Positions 9,032-17,313 of a stretch of 64,000 nucleotides of DNA are shown here, in pieces (position 1 is the first letter of the stretch; every line of letters begins with the position of its first letter). Below the pieces are notes generated by a model, which saw nothing but the letters and a program-made list of their open reading frames with translations, was not told the origin of the DNA and searched no databases. The position numbers and the translations under genes are program-made. The DNA comes from Solobacterium sp. (GTDB taxonomy: Bacteria > Bacillota_I > Bacilli_A > Erysipelotrichales > Erysipelotrichaceae), in the NCBI GenBank assembly GCA_024693325.1, contig JAILLA010000108.1:62001-126000 (forward strand), read 5' to 3'.

Positions 9032-9040
9032 CATTTTTTC

Positions 9041-9054
9041 TGAAACCGGTTACA
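9041..9054. promoter_or_regulatory. cre-like site, full consensus match
   Basis: TGAAACCGGTTACA matches every fixed position of the CcpA cre consensus TGWNANCGNTNWCA. It lies between the end of the pectin methylesterase gene and the start of the aldolase-VOC gene, so catabolite repression of the latter is likely. A dedicated LacI-family uronate repressor could use the same core. Confidence 0.5.
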
Positions 9055-9093
9055 TTCAACATCAGGATATGGATGAAATATGGATGTTTCAGA

Positions 9094-9948
9094 TCAGATA
9101 TGCTTTACCCACGGTACTCTTCCCGCAACAGGAGGGTCTTCATAAAAGCGCGCTGTACGGTCACGGTCTGTGTCATTCCACTTGTCAAAGCCCAGCGGAT
9201 GAATATGGGGGCCGTATGTGCAGTCTTCAAATACAGCCAGGCCATAGTCTCTCCAGGGCCTTGCAAGGTAGATGCTGGCGTCCGATACCGAGTCTTCAGC
9301 AGTAAACCTGCATCTTAGGAAGTGAATGCCTTCCGTTTGTGAAAGGGCATGTGCAGGAGCTGCTGCATAGCCGACATCTCTTGCGTCATATACGGAACGG
9401 ATCTCGCAGTTCTCAAACAGGGCGTCACCGCATCCGAAGATGAAATCCACTGTTCCTTCGATCAGACAGTCCCTGAAATACTGTCTGCAGTACTTATCAG
9501 CACGCAAATCATCGGTTAAAAAGCCATTATAGCGCTCAATCAGGTCATCCGGGAGCGGTCCGAGGAAGATCGTATCCTGTGTAGATGTGAGCCGGCAGCG
9601 GTTCATATGGAAGTCATCGCCGTAAACTGTCAGGGCGACCTCCTGGCCTTTCAGCTCCGGATGTCCTGCATCATTGATGATCGAAAGATCTTCGATGGTC
9701 ACATGGTCACTGACAACAGCGACTGTCCAGGTACGGAAGGTGTTGAATTCTTTGCCGTCAGACGCAATTTTCTTTGCGTAATCATCCCAGACGATTTTTG
9801 TGCAGTCAGCGCCTGCACCGCGGATCGTAAGGCCGGGTGTATGAATTTTGCATTTGATCCGATAGGTTCCTTCTGCCAATTCCAACACATCGCCCTCGTT
9901 TGTTTGATTAAGCACTTCCTGCAGATCAGAATCGTTTGTAATCCTCAT
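9094..9948 (-). CDS. pectinesterase (pectin methylesterase), cytoplasmic
   Basis: This CE8-family enzyme removes methyl esters from galacturonate residues. The 284-residue protein is a right-handed beta-helix with QDT (residues 124-126), GTVDFIFG (165-172, Asp168) and ARPW (Arg230), which are the conserved catalytic elements: two Asp and an Arg. There is no signal peptide, so it should act on imported oligomers inside the cell. The ATG at 9948 has GGAGAG just upstream and is preferred to a TTG at 9960. It is monocistronic and divergent from the importer operon, with one copy of the 24-bp element in the shared promoter region. Confidence 0.93.
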   Translation of the reverse strand: MRITNDSDLQEVLNQTNEGDVLELAEGTYRIKCKIHTPGLTIRGAGADCTKIVWDDYAKKIASDGKEFNTFRTWTVAVVSDHVTIEDLSIINDAGHPELKGQEVALTVYGDDFHMNRCRLTSTQDTIFLGPLPDDLIERYNGFLTDDLRADKYCRQYFRDCLIEGTVDFIFGCGDALFENCEIRSVYDARDVGYAAAPAHALSQTEGIHFLRCRFTAEDSVSDASIYLARPWRDYGLAVFEDCTYGPHIHPLGFDKWNDTDRDRTARFYEDPPVAGRVPWVKHI

Positions 9949-10017
9949 ATTTCTCTCCAATTCTTACAATTGAAGTATATCCAAATATGGAGAAAATGAA
10001 CTAACATTACAGTAACA

Positions 10018-10041
10018 AAGTTGAAAATTGCCATATTTTTA
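10018..10041. repeat. 24-bp shared element, copy 2
   Basis: This is the second copy of AAGTTGAAAAT-NN-CCATATTTTTA (see 9008-9031). It lies in the divergent region between the pectin methylesterase and the importer operon and could serve either side. A related half, CCAAATATGG, occurs at 9981-9990, nearer the methylesterase start. Confidence 0.6.
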
Positions 10042-10159
10042 ATTGTTTTTTCCATGTACTTTAATGTCGCAGATTTCCATAATTTAAGTAAGGTAAGTTC
10101 AGGGGGACAGTACATTCAGAACGGATCAGGAGAAACAGATGTTTTTTTGACCCGCTGAA

Positions 10160-10173
10160 TGAAAGCGGTTTCT
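10160..10173. promoter_or_regulatory. cre-like site ahead of importer operon
   Basis: TGAAAGCGGTTTCT matches 13 of 14 positions of the cre consensus TGWNANCGNTNWCA (last base T instead of A). It lies 40 bp before the chosen start of the first operon gene, fitting carbon catabolite control of the pectin operon. It also argues against translation beginning at the ATG at 10159. Confidence 0.5.
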
Positions 10174-10212
10174 CTGATAATGACCTGCAGTAAAAGAGAG
10201 GCAGATGCGGTA

Positions 10213-10797
10213 ATGGGAAAACAGCGGACATTTCAGGAATACAGAATGATTGATCTGATGATTCTGGGAGTGATTCTTGCTGTATGCGAGTTTCTGACTG
10301 TGAAAGCAGCGAATTCCTGGTTTCCCGCACAGCCATATACTGTCAGCATCGTCGCAGCGGTGACAACGATCGTCTATATGCGATGGGGCTGGTGGGGTAT
10401 GTTTCATGCATTCCTGGGCGGTACGGTATTCTGTGCAGCTTCAGGCGCTCAGCTGTTCTCTTATTTTATTTACTGCTTCGGAAATCTGTTTTCCTGCCTT
10501 GCAGTACCGGTCCTGCTGATGGTCGGCAAAGAAAATGCACGCACAGGGTGGTTCGGAATGGCCTTCCCGATCCTGGTGCTGCTTCTGATGCAGGGAGGAA
10601 GAGCGGTCATCGCAATGCTGATGGGAGCGTCAGCTGCAGCCGCAGCAGGTTTCTTCACTACGGACAGCATCTCAATGCTGTTCACGATCGTGGTAATCTG
10701 GATAGCCTCACGGCTTGACGGAATATACGAAGATCAAAAGCACTACTTGCTTCGCCTTTCTTCTAAGGAGAAAGCAGAAAAGGAGGGTACACTATGA
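10213..10797 (+). CDS. small membrane protein opening the pectin importer operon
   Basis: I do not recognise a family with confidence. From the ATG at 10213 the protein has 194 residues and five or six hydrophobic segments: roughly 12-33, 42-58, 60-105 as two, 113-135 and 150-170. It has a short charged C-terminal tail. The size and topology recall S-components of ECF transporters, but I cannot support that by motif. GAGAGG lies 11 bases before this ATG; the ATG at 10159 has no ribosome site and overlaps a cre-like sequence. The stop overlaps the start of the first importer permease as ATGA, so it is tightly tied to the importer. Confidence 0.7.
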   Translation: MGKQRTFQEYRMIDLMILGVILAVCEFLTVKAANSWFPAQPYTVSIVAAVTTIVYMRWGWWGMFHAFLGGTVFCAASGAQLFSYFIYCFGNLFSCLAVPVLLMVGKENARTGWFGMAFPILVLLLMQGGRAVIAMLMGASAAAAAGFFTTDSISMLFTIVVIWIASRLDGIYEDQKHYLLRLSSKEKAEKEGTL

Positions 10798-11849
10798 AGG
10801 CTAAGGCGGCAGATTTTCTCATTTTAGACAAAGAAACAGGGGTGTACAAGGTCGATCCGGAACAGGCAGTACGCGACGATGTAGAGAAGCACTACTGGCG
10901 TCACGTAATGCTGACGATTGCCAAGGACTGGCGTCTGTATCTGATGCTGGTACCGATGATCCTTGTATTCCTGTTTTGGCGTTACTTCCCGATGTACGAA
11001 CTTCTGGGATGCTTCAAGGTATCGGACAACGTGCTTCCGGTATCACAGCAGCTGTTCTCAGGATTCTCGTACTTCAAACGACTGCTGTTTGCAGGTGATG
11101 GTCTCTCAACAGATTTCTGGAGAGCTATGAGAAACACATTCCTGCTCAGCTTCTACGGACTGTGCTTCGGATTCCCGATTCCGATCATCCTGGCATTGTT
11201 CTTCAATGAGGTACGCTCCAATATTGCAAGAAGCGTATTCCAGGTCCTGACGTATCTGCCGAAGTTCATGTCAACCGTTGTCATGGCATCACTCGTTATG
11301 ATGCTTGTCAAACAGGGTTCCCTGACGACCGGTATGGGTATCGTCAGCAGGTTCCTCTCCAACATCGGACTGATCGATAAAACAGTTGCAAATGCAGGTC
11401 TTCTGAACAATCCTGCTTACTTCCGTTCTATCTATCAGATCAGCGGTATCTGGGAAGGCGCGGGTTACGATTCCATCGTATTCTTCGCGGCGATCATTGC
11501 AATCTCACCGACAAGCTACGAAGCAGCACAGATCGACGGCGCTGACAAATGGGCACAGATGCGTTATGTTGTCCTGCCCAGTATTCTGTCTACGATCGTC
11601 ATCATGCTGATCACAAGAATCGGTTCACTTCTGAATGTCGGATATGAAAAGGTATTGCTGCTCTACAATACCAAGACATATATGACAGCAGATGTCGTAT
11701 CAACATTCGCTCACCGTAATGGTATGGGCTCCGGTGCAGGTACCGGAATCGCTGCAGCAGCAGAAATGATGAACAACGTTGTCGGAATGCTTCTGGTCAT
11801 CGGTGCAAATACGATTGCCCGCAAGGCTTCCAATACGTCGCTCTATTAA
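10794..11849 (+). CDS. sugar ABC importer permease (LplB/YtcQ-associated type)
   Basis: This is one of two CUT1-family permease subunits. The 351-residue protein has a long charged N-terminal cytoplasmic stretch of about 40 residues, then six membrane helices. The EAA loop that docks the ATPase is visible as YEAAQIDGADKWAQMRY followed by VVLP. AGGAGG precedes the ATG, which overlaps the stop of the upstream small membrane protein. With its partner permease at 11862 and the binding protein at 12803 it forms an importer; surrounding genes indicate oligogalacturonide or similar uronide substrates. Confidence 0.92.
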   Translation: MKAKAADFLILDKETGVYKVDPEQAVRDDVEKHYWRHVMLTIAKDWRLYLMLVPMILVFLFWRYFPMYELLGCFKVSDNVLPVSQQLFSGFSYFKRLLFAGDGLSTDFWRAMRNTFLLSFYGLCFGFPIPIILALFFNEVRSNIARSVFQVLTYLPKFMSTVVMASLVMMLVKQGSLTTGMGIVSRFLSNIGLIDKTVANAGLLNNPAYFRSIYQISGIWEGAGYDSIVFFAAIIAISPTSYEAAQIDGADKWAQMRYVVLPSILSTIVIMLITRIGSLLNVGYEKVLLLYNTKTYMTADVVSTFAHRNGMGSGAGTGIAAAAEMMNNVVGMLLVIGANTIARKASNTSLY

Positions 11850-11861
11850 TGGGGGATTTCA

Positions 11862-12752
11862 ATGAAAAGGAAACTTGAAATTTCGGAACTGATCTTTAAG
11901 ATCCTGAGCTACACGATGCTCTGCATCTTCGCTCTGTGCTGCCTCTATCCGTTCGTATATGCAATCAGTGCTTCGATCAGCGGACGTACAGCAGTAGAAT
12001 ACGGCTCGGTAGTTCTGTTCCCGAAGGACATCCAGTTTGATGCCTTCAAGAGAATGTTCAATGACAACATGTTCTGGAACGCTTATTCCAACACGCTGTT
12101 CCTGACATTGTTCGGAACACTCTGGTCAATGCTCGTTGCTATTCTCGGCGCATACGCATTATCAAAGAAGAGACTTCTGTTCAGAAAGTTCTTCAACTTC
12201 TTCCTGGTATTCACGATGTGGTTCTCTGCAGGTATCGTTCCTCAGTATCTGAACTACCTGGCTACCAAGGATGTATTCAACGGTATGGGTATTATGGATG
12301 ACAAGTGGCTGGTCGTTATCGCAATGGGTATGGCTGCCATGAATATCATCCTTCTGAGAAACGCGTTCGAAGGTGTCCCTTCTGAAATCGAAGAAGCAGC
12401 CATCGTCGACGGCGCTACAGAAATGCAGGTCCTCAAGCAGGTCTACCTGCCGATGACCAAATCAACCATCGCTACAGTTGCACTGTTCTTCGGAATTTCC
12501 AGATGGAACGGTTACTTCTGGGCAAGACAGATGATCTCAAATCAGAATGAGCATCCGCTGCAGGTATTTATCAGACTTCGTCTGGAACAGTACACCGACC
12601 CGGAAACGATGGCCGGCTGGAATGAAACATATGCTTCAGACTCAGTGATCTATGCCCTGATCGTATGCTCGATCGTACCGATCCTGATCATCTATCCGTT
12701 TATTCAGAAATATTTTGCAAAAGGCGTCAACGTGGGCGGTGTCAAGGAGTAA
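11862..12752 (+). CDS. sugar ABC importer permease (YtcP type)
   Basis: This is the second permease subunit of the importer, 296 residues with six predicted helices. The EAA loop reads IEEAAIVDGATEMQVLKQV followed by YLP, a strong match to carbohydrate (CUT1) permeases of the YtcP/LplC kind. GGGGGATTTCA precedes the ATG, 12 bases after the first permease ends. It should pair with the 10794-11849 permease and an MsmX-like ATPase. Confidence 0.93.
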   Translation: MKRKLEISELIFKILSYTMLCIFALCCLYPFVYAISASISGRTAVEYGSVVLFPKDIQFDAFKRMFNDNMFWNAYSNTLFLTLFGTLWSMLVAILGAYALSKKRLLFRKFFNFFLVFTMWFSAGIVPQYLNYLATKDVFNGMGIMDDKWLVVIAMGMAAMNIILLRNAFEGVPSEIEEAAIVDGATEMQVLKQVYLPMTKSTIATVALFFGISRWNGYFWARQMISNQNEHPLQVFIRLRLEQYTDPETMAGWNETYASDSVIYALIVCSIVPILIIYPFIQKYFAKGVNVGGVKE

Positions 12753-12802
12753 TTCCCTGCAGTCTGCGTAAATAAAAAAATAAAGAGGAAAGGAATTAAA
12801 TA

Positions 12803-14983
12803 ATGAAAAACTTCAAAAAATTCTCGACATTATTCGTTTCTTCACTGCTTGGACTGACACTTCTGACAGGATGCGGCCCCAGCATTGAGGTACAGCCGTC
12901 GGGCGGCGGATCAGCATCCAATAATGGCGGTGGATCTGCATCAACAGACACTAACACAGAAACATCCGGTGGCGAACTGACATACGCTGAAGGCACAGTT
13001 CTCCGCATGGCTACAGGATACAACTCCACAAAGACAGGTCTCAGCTTCGATGCTGAAACAGCAGGAAACGGTATTACACTGCCTGATGGCAACACATACA
13101 ACACAGGCGACCTGAAGCCGACCTGGCAGGAAGTTGAAAAAGTTCTTGGCATCAAGATCGAAGACAAGTACCAGGGCAATGGCGCTACAAAAGAATTCGA
13201 ATACTGGAAAGAGCGCCTTGGCGAAGTTGACATGGTTTCCGGTACAGCTGCCCTCCTTACTGAAAACGGTGAAGCTGGAAGCTTAGTTAACATCGCTGAA
13301 TATCTTGACCGTATGCCTCACTTCAAGGCATATCTGGATGCTAACCCGATCGTTCGTCTGTCAATCACAGGCAACACTGATACAGGTGCATTCTACTTCA
13401 GCCCTTACTTCGACGGTGTAAACGATATTGAAAAGATGCCCCTGATGCGTGTTGACTGGGTACAGAAGCTCCTCGACGGTGAAGGCGAATTCACAGCTGC
13501 TGCTTCCAAACAGCTCGCTGCTGCAGTTTATGAACCTTATATGCCGACTTCCGGAAAAGTTGAAGTTGATGTTGTAAAAGCTGACGGAACAGCTGCTGAA
13601 AAAGTCACAAAAGACTACGACACAGCTGGAAACATCGTTGCCAACATGAACGCAGCAGGCGGCCTCGACGGTGTCGCTGCAGTCAACATGTTCCGTAAAT
13701 ATATTGATGAAGCATATGGCGGATACTATGGAACAGCACGTTCCGATCTGTTCGTTGGACAGAATGCAGCTTGGGACGCAGACGAACTCGTTGCTCTGCT
13801 CCGCTGCGTAGTAGCTAACCCTCAGACACTGAACGGCACAGATACGATCCAGGGTCTGTTCTCAAGAGAAGATGACAACACAGCACGTCGTGCAGATATG
13901 TTCCGTTTCGCTGGAATTCTCTTCGGTGTCCGTGGTCTCGAATCCAGACAGGATTACCTGTTCGTCGGCACAGATGGAAAACTCCATGATGCTAGACAGG
14001 AACCTGAAACATACCAGGCTCTCGAACGTATGCATGCAATGGTTCAGGAAGGCCTGATCTCCAAAGCATATGTTGATATGTCCACAGAAAACTCCGGCAC
14101 ATATCTCGAAAACGACCTCGGCTTCATGCACTATGACTACAACCAGACACAGACGATTCTGAACGAAACAAAACTGCAGAAGGATCAGGGCGAAAAGTAC
14201 ATGGCAGTCATGATTCCGGTTGCTCGTTGGTTCGACGGAACAAATTCTGATGGTGTCTACATGCACTTCACAGAATCCTGGCGTTCAGTTAAGACTGATG
14301 GTTGGGGAATCTCCAAAGCAGGTGTCGGCAATGATGAAAACAAGCTGAATGCTGCTCTCAAACTCATCGACTTCGCATACACAGATAAGGGTATGGTCCT
14401 GCTGTCCTATGGTCCTGATGCATTCATCAAGACAAAGGCTGACGGAAGCTATGAAACATTCGACTTCAACGGAACACAGCAGCCTGTAATCGCAGACGCT
14501 ACAAAAGAAGCTCTGTGGTCACTCGCTTCCGGCAACTATACAAACTTCGCAAGATTCTACCTCGGTTCCACACTCTCCTTTGTTAAGAACCAGGCATTCG
14601 AATATCAGTGCACAACAGACATCGGTCAGGAAGGTGCAGGACACATTTCCAGAGCAATCGCACTGGGCGTCATCAAGCATCCTGAACTCGCAGTTGCTTC
14701 CAACAGCTGGTACACATCCGTTCCTACAGTTCTTCCTACAACAAGCGTAGAAAACTCCACAATCAATGGATATACAGAACTGTCCGCAAGCAACTTCGGT
14801 ACAGCTAAGGGCGATGACAACATGCTGATCAAGCTGATCGTCGGCGGTTACACAGATGCAGCTATGAGCGATGCAGCTAAGACAGCTGAAACTGTCAAGA
14901 CAACTTGGAAGGGTGCTCAGTACCTCTCAATCAAGGAAGGCGCTTGGCAGAGAGACGTTGATTACTACAACAGCAACCACTAA
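12803..14983 (+). CDS. extracellular sugar-binding lipoprotein, unusually long
   Basis: This is the substrate-binding component of the importer. A signal peptide ends at the lipobox LLTGC, so Cys24 should carry the lipid anchor. It is followed by a Gly/Ser/Asn-rich linker and a large binding domain. At 726 residues it is considerably longer than typical family 1 sugar-binding proteins (about 420-550), consistent with an oligosaccharide ligand. Codon choice is strongly biased (many ACA, GCT, CTC, GAA), suggesting high expression. A stem-loop just downstream could stabilise its message relative to the genes that follow. Confidence 0.9.
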   Translation: MKNFKKFSTLFVSSLLGLTLLTGCGPSIEVQPSGGGSASNNGGGSASTDTNTETSGGELTYAEGTVLRMATGYNSTKTGLSFDAETAGNGITLPDGNTYNTGDLKPTWQEVEKVLGIKIEDKYQGNGATKEFEYWKERLGEVDMVSGTAALLTENGEAGSLVNIAEYLDRMPHFKAYLDANPIVRLSITGNTDTGAFYFSPYFDGVNDIEKMPLMRVDWVQKLLDGEGEFTAAASKQLAAAVYEPYMPTSGKVEVDVVKADGTAAEKVTKDYDTAGNIVANMNAAGGLDGVAAVNMFRKYIDEAYGGYYGTARSDLFVGQNAAWDADELVALLRCVVANPQTLNGTDTIQGLFSREDDNTARRADMFRFAGILFGVRGLESRQDYLFVGTDGKLHDARQEPETYQALERMHAMVQEGLISKAYVDMSTENSGTYLENDLGFMHYDYNQTQTILNETKLQKDQGEKYMAVMIPVARWFDGTNSDGVYMHFTESWRSVKTDGWGISKAGVGNDENKLNAALKLIDFAYTDKGMVLLSYGPDAFIKTKADGSYETFDFNGTQQPVIADATKEALWSLASGNYTNFARFYLGSTLSFVKNQAFEYQCTTDIGQEGAGHISRAIALGVIKHPELAVASNSWYTSVPTVLPTTSVENSTINGYTELSASNFGTAKGDDNMLIKLIVGGYTDAAMSDAAKTAETVKTTWKGAQYLSIKEGAWQRDVDYYNSNH

Positions 14984-15002
14984 TCAAATTGAATCAGTTC
15001 TT

Positions 15003-15030
15003 CTCCGGGACGGCTGACGCCGCTCCGGAG
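15003..15030 (+). other. intercistronic stem-loop after binding-protein gene
   Basis: CTCCGG (15003-15008) pairs with CCGGAG (15025-15030), and CGGC (15011-15014) with GCCG (15019-15022). No T-run follows, so it is not a simple terminator. Such hairpins after binding-protein genes commonly protect the upstream message from decay; that role here is inferred. Confidence 0.55.
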
Positions 15031-15099
15031 GAGATCATCAGAAAGATCGCGGCTGAATCCCCCGGCCGGATCAATATAAATAAGGGGACGGAAAGGAGA

Positions 15100-15134
15100 G
15101 TATGAGTTATTGCCTGACGGCATAATCCTCATAC
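15100..15134 (+). promoter_or_regulatory. stem-loop spanning a 7-codon mini-ORF before the next gene
   Basis: GTATGAG (15100-15106) pairs with CTCATAC (15128-15134) and TTATTGCC (15107-15114) nearly pairs with the run ending 15126. The only good ribosome site (GGAAAGGAGAG, ending 15100) serves an ATG at 15102 that encodes seven codons (MSYCLTA, stop at 15123-15125). The next gene starts at 15135 without its own site, so it may depend on coupling or on the hairpin bringing the site close. Confidence 0.5.
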
Positions 15135-15734
15135 ATGGTCATCATGTACAAGAAACAGTTGACTGTGCAGCGCATCTTATGTCTTGCTGCTGTTATCGTA
15201 AGTGCGATCGTCTTTCTATATGCGCTTGGAATCATGACCGACCTTTATGACGCTCTGTATGATACAATGCGCAATCCGAACAATATCTTCCAGACAGATG
15301 TTGCCGGATCGATCGTATATTACAACATGCAGGAGTTTAATAAAGTGTTCCTCAACTACAGCATCGTGCTGTTGGTAATTGGCGCTTTTCTGTACGTCAC
15401 AAACACACATTCAAGAAGAAGATACTATATTGCGAATTATGCAGCGATCGGACTGTTTGCAGCATTCTCTGTATATCTGGCAATCTTTGCACACCGCTAT
15501 ATTGAGATCTTCAAGCAGCAGTGGCTGCAGGTGGATTTTGGAGCTCTGAAGGCTCACGCAGAAATGTGGGGCACTCTCTACACAGAGTCTACATTCTGGT
15601 TCGATATCCACTATCTGGTATTTGCTCTTCTGCTGATCGTTGCATGTGCTCTTGTGGCAAATGCAGTCTGGAAGAATAAGCTGATGAAAGAAGAAGATCA
15701 GCTGGTCGAAGAAGGAAGGAGAGTTCTGCAATGA
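15135..15734 (+). CDS. small membrane protein of the importer operon (unrecognised family)
   Basis: I do not recognise this 199-residue protein. It has four hydrophobic segments (about residues 12-32, 73-90, 99-121 and 162-182). The first and second are separated by a hydrophilic loop of about 40 residues rich in Asn, Asp and Tyr, probably outside the cell, and it ends in a charged cytoplasmic tail. The start may be 15135 or the ATG three codons on. There is no ribosome site of its own, only the upstream mini-ORF site. Its stop overlaps the next gene as ATGA. Position between the binding protein and the ATPase suggests an importer-linked role. Confidence 0.75.
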   Translation: MVIMYKKQLTVQRILCLAAVIVSAIVFLYALGIMTDLYDALYDTMRNPNNIFQTDVAGSIVYYNMQEFNKVFLNYSIVLLVIGAFLYVTNTHSRRRYYIANYAAIGLFAAFSVYLAIFAHRYIEIFKQQWLQVDFGALKAHAEMWGTLYTESTFWFDIHYLVFALLLIVACALVANAVWKNKLMKEEDQLVEEGRRVLQ

Positions 15735-16225
15735 CAACTCAGGATGAACGTTTCATTACACGTGACAGGATGAGATACATCAAAAATTCGCAGTCATCCA
15801 ACCTTTGTTATCTGGGAATTCTGTTCGATGTCTTATACTTCGTAAACATTTACAGATCTGACGTCGGTACTTACTACTACAACGTCAGTATCGGTATTTC
15901 AATCGTCTACAACCTGATCTTCCTCCTGGCAGCTTTCCTGGCATCCGAGGGAGTCAAAAACTACAAAAAATCATATTCATATGCATTATTCGTGATCGGT
16001 CTCATTCAGTTCGCAAGAATCTTCTACATTCCGATGAGAGCGCACAGTGCTTCAACAGTTGTAAATGATGTAGCTGTTAAAGTCATGGGCGATGGTCAGT
16101 TTATGAAGGTTGTTGCTTACCTTGCACTTTCCGGTGCAGCTCTGCTTATTGCAGGATTCCTCAACATGAAGAAGTGCAATGAACTTGAAGAACATCTGAA
16201 GTCGATCGGCGAGCAGGCCGCATAG
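15731..16225 (+). CDS. small membrane protein of the importer operon (unrecognised family)
   Basis: This is a 164-residue protein with no family I can name. It has a charged N-terminus of about 24 residues, then four hydrophobic segments near 24-41, 50-70, 82-100 and 127-145, and a C-terminal helical charged tail. It is translationally coupled to the preceding gene by a 4-base overlap and is followed after 11 bases by the importer ATPase gene. Topology is similar in outline to the products at 15135, 17310 and 17940, although I see no clear sequence identity between them by eye. Confidence 0.75.
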   Translation: MTTQDERFITRDRMRYIKNSQSSNLCYLGILFDVLYFVNIYRSDVGTYYYNVSIGISIVYNLIFLLAAFLASEGVKNYKKSYSYALFVIGLIQFARIFYIPMRAHSASTVVNDVAVKVMGDGQFMKVVAYLALSGAALLIAGFLNMKKCNELEEHLKSIGEQAA

Positions 16226-16236
16226 GAGATTAAGTT

Positions 16237-17313
16237 ATGGCAACGTTAAGCTTACAGCATATCGATAAAATATACGATAACAATGTACAGGCAGTCTATG
16301 ACTTTAATCTGGATGTAAAAGACGGCGAACTGATCGTTCTTGTCGGTCCTTCCGGATGCGGCAAATCTACAACGCTGCGTATGGTTGCCGGACTTGAAGA
16401 TATTTCCAACGGAAAGCTCATTCTTGACGGTAAGGACATTACAAATGCACCGGCTAAAGACAGAGATATGGCGATGGTCTTCCAGAGCTATGCCCTGTAC
16501 GGTCATATGACGATTTATGAAAACATGGCATTCTCCCTTACACTTCGTAAAGAGAATCCGAATGTCATCCATAAGAAGGTTCTTGCAGCTGCAGAAGTCC
16601 TCGGACTGACAAGCCAGCTTAATAAGAAACCTGCACAGCTCTCCGGCGGACAGAGACAGCGTGTTGCAATGGGACGTTCCATCGTACGTAACCCGAAAGT
16701 CTTCCTGTTCGACGAACCGCTGTCAAACCTTGACGCAAAGCTCCGCGGTGCTACACGCCGTGAGATCCTGCTTCTTCATAAGAGACTGCAGGCTACTATG
16801 ATGTACGTTACTCATGACCAGACAGAAGCTCTGACCCTTGCAGACAGGATCGTATGTATGTCAATGGGTCATGTACAGCAGGTAGGTACACCTCTTGAAC
16901 TGTATGATTCACCGGCAAACATCTTCGTTGCAAGCTTTATCGGTCTTCCGCCGATGAACTTCTTCGATACTGTAGTTCAGGGTGACAAGCTGATCGGTGA
17001 AGGATTTGAAGTAAGTCTGACACCGGAAGAGAAGCACACTGTTGCAGCATATCAGGGCAAGCAGATCGTACTTGGCGTACGTCCTGAAAACATTGTTCTG
17101 GGTAATGATGTTCCGGCAACTGTTACCATGAATGAAAACCTGGGTATGAATACTCTGGTTCATGGCAATATCGGCGCTACCGGAGTTAAAGTTACAGCGA
17201 AGCTGAAGGGCTGGACTGACTATAAGAATGGTGATACAGCTTCATTCACATTCGACAGAAAGCACTTCTTTGACAAGGAAACGACCAAAGCTATTCACGG
17301 AGGTGAATTATGA
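16237..17313 (+). CDS. sugar ABC importer ATPase (MsmX/UgpC type), first copy
   Basis: This 358-residue protein should energise the importer. It carries Walker A GPSGCGKSTT, a Q-loop QSYALY, the signature LSGGQRQRVAMGR, Walker B VFLFDEPLSNLD and the H-loop YVTHDQTEA. A C-terminal OB-type regulatory domain (TOBE region) follows from about residue 240. Compared with the second copy at 22114-23193 the sequence after the Q-loop is GHMTIYEN rather than the usual PxMTV(F/Y)DN. It is embedded between pairs of small membrane proteins and overlaps the next one as ATGA. Confidence 0.94.
   Translation: MATLSLQHIDKIYDNNVQAVYDFNLDVKDGELIVLVGPSGCGKSTTLRMVAGLEDISNGKLILDGKDITNAPAKDRDMAMVFQSYALYGHMTIYENMAFSLTLRKENPNVIHKKVLAAAEVLGLTSQLNKKPAQLSGGQRQRVAMGRSIVRNPKVFLFDEPLSNLDAKLRGATRREILLLHKRLQATMMYVTHDQTEALTLADRIVCMSMGHVQQVGTPLELYDSPANIFVASFIGLPPMNFFDTVVQGDKLIGEGFEVSLTPEEKHTVAAYQGKQIVLGVRPENIVLGNDVPATVTMNENLGMNTLVHGNIGATGVKVTAKLKGWTDYKNGDTASFTFDRKHFFDKETTKAIHGGEL

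Noticed and set aside
9981-9990. CCAAATATGG resembling a eukaryotic CArG box
   Set aside because: The similarity is meaningless in a bacterium; it is noted only as a piece related to the 24-bp element.
13862-14266. Antisense frame within the sugar-binding lipoprotein gene
   Set aside because: Cys/His-rich composition, no motif, and the sense gene shows strong coding bias throughout.
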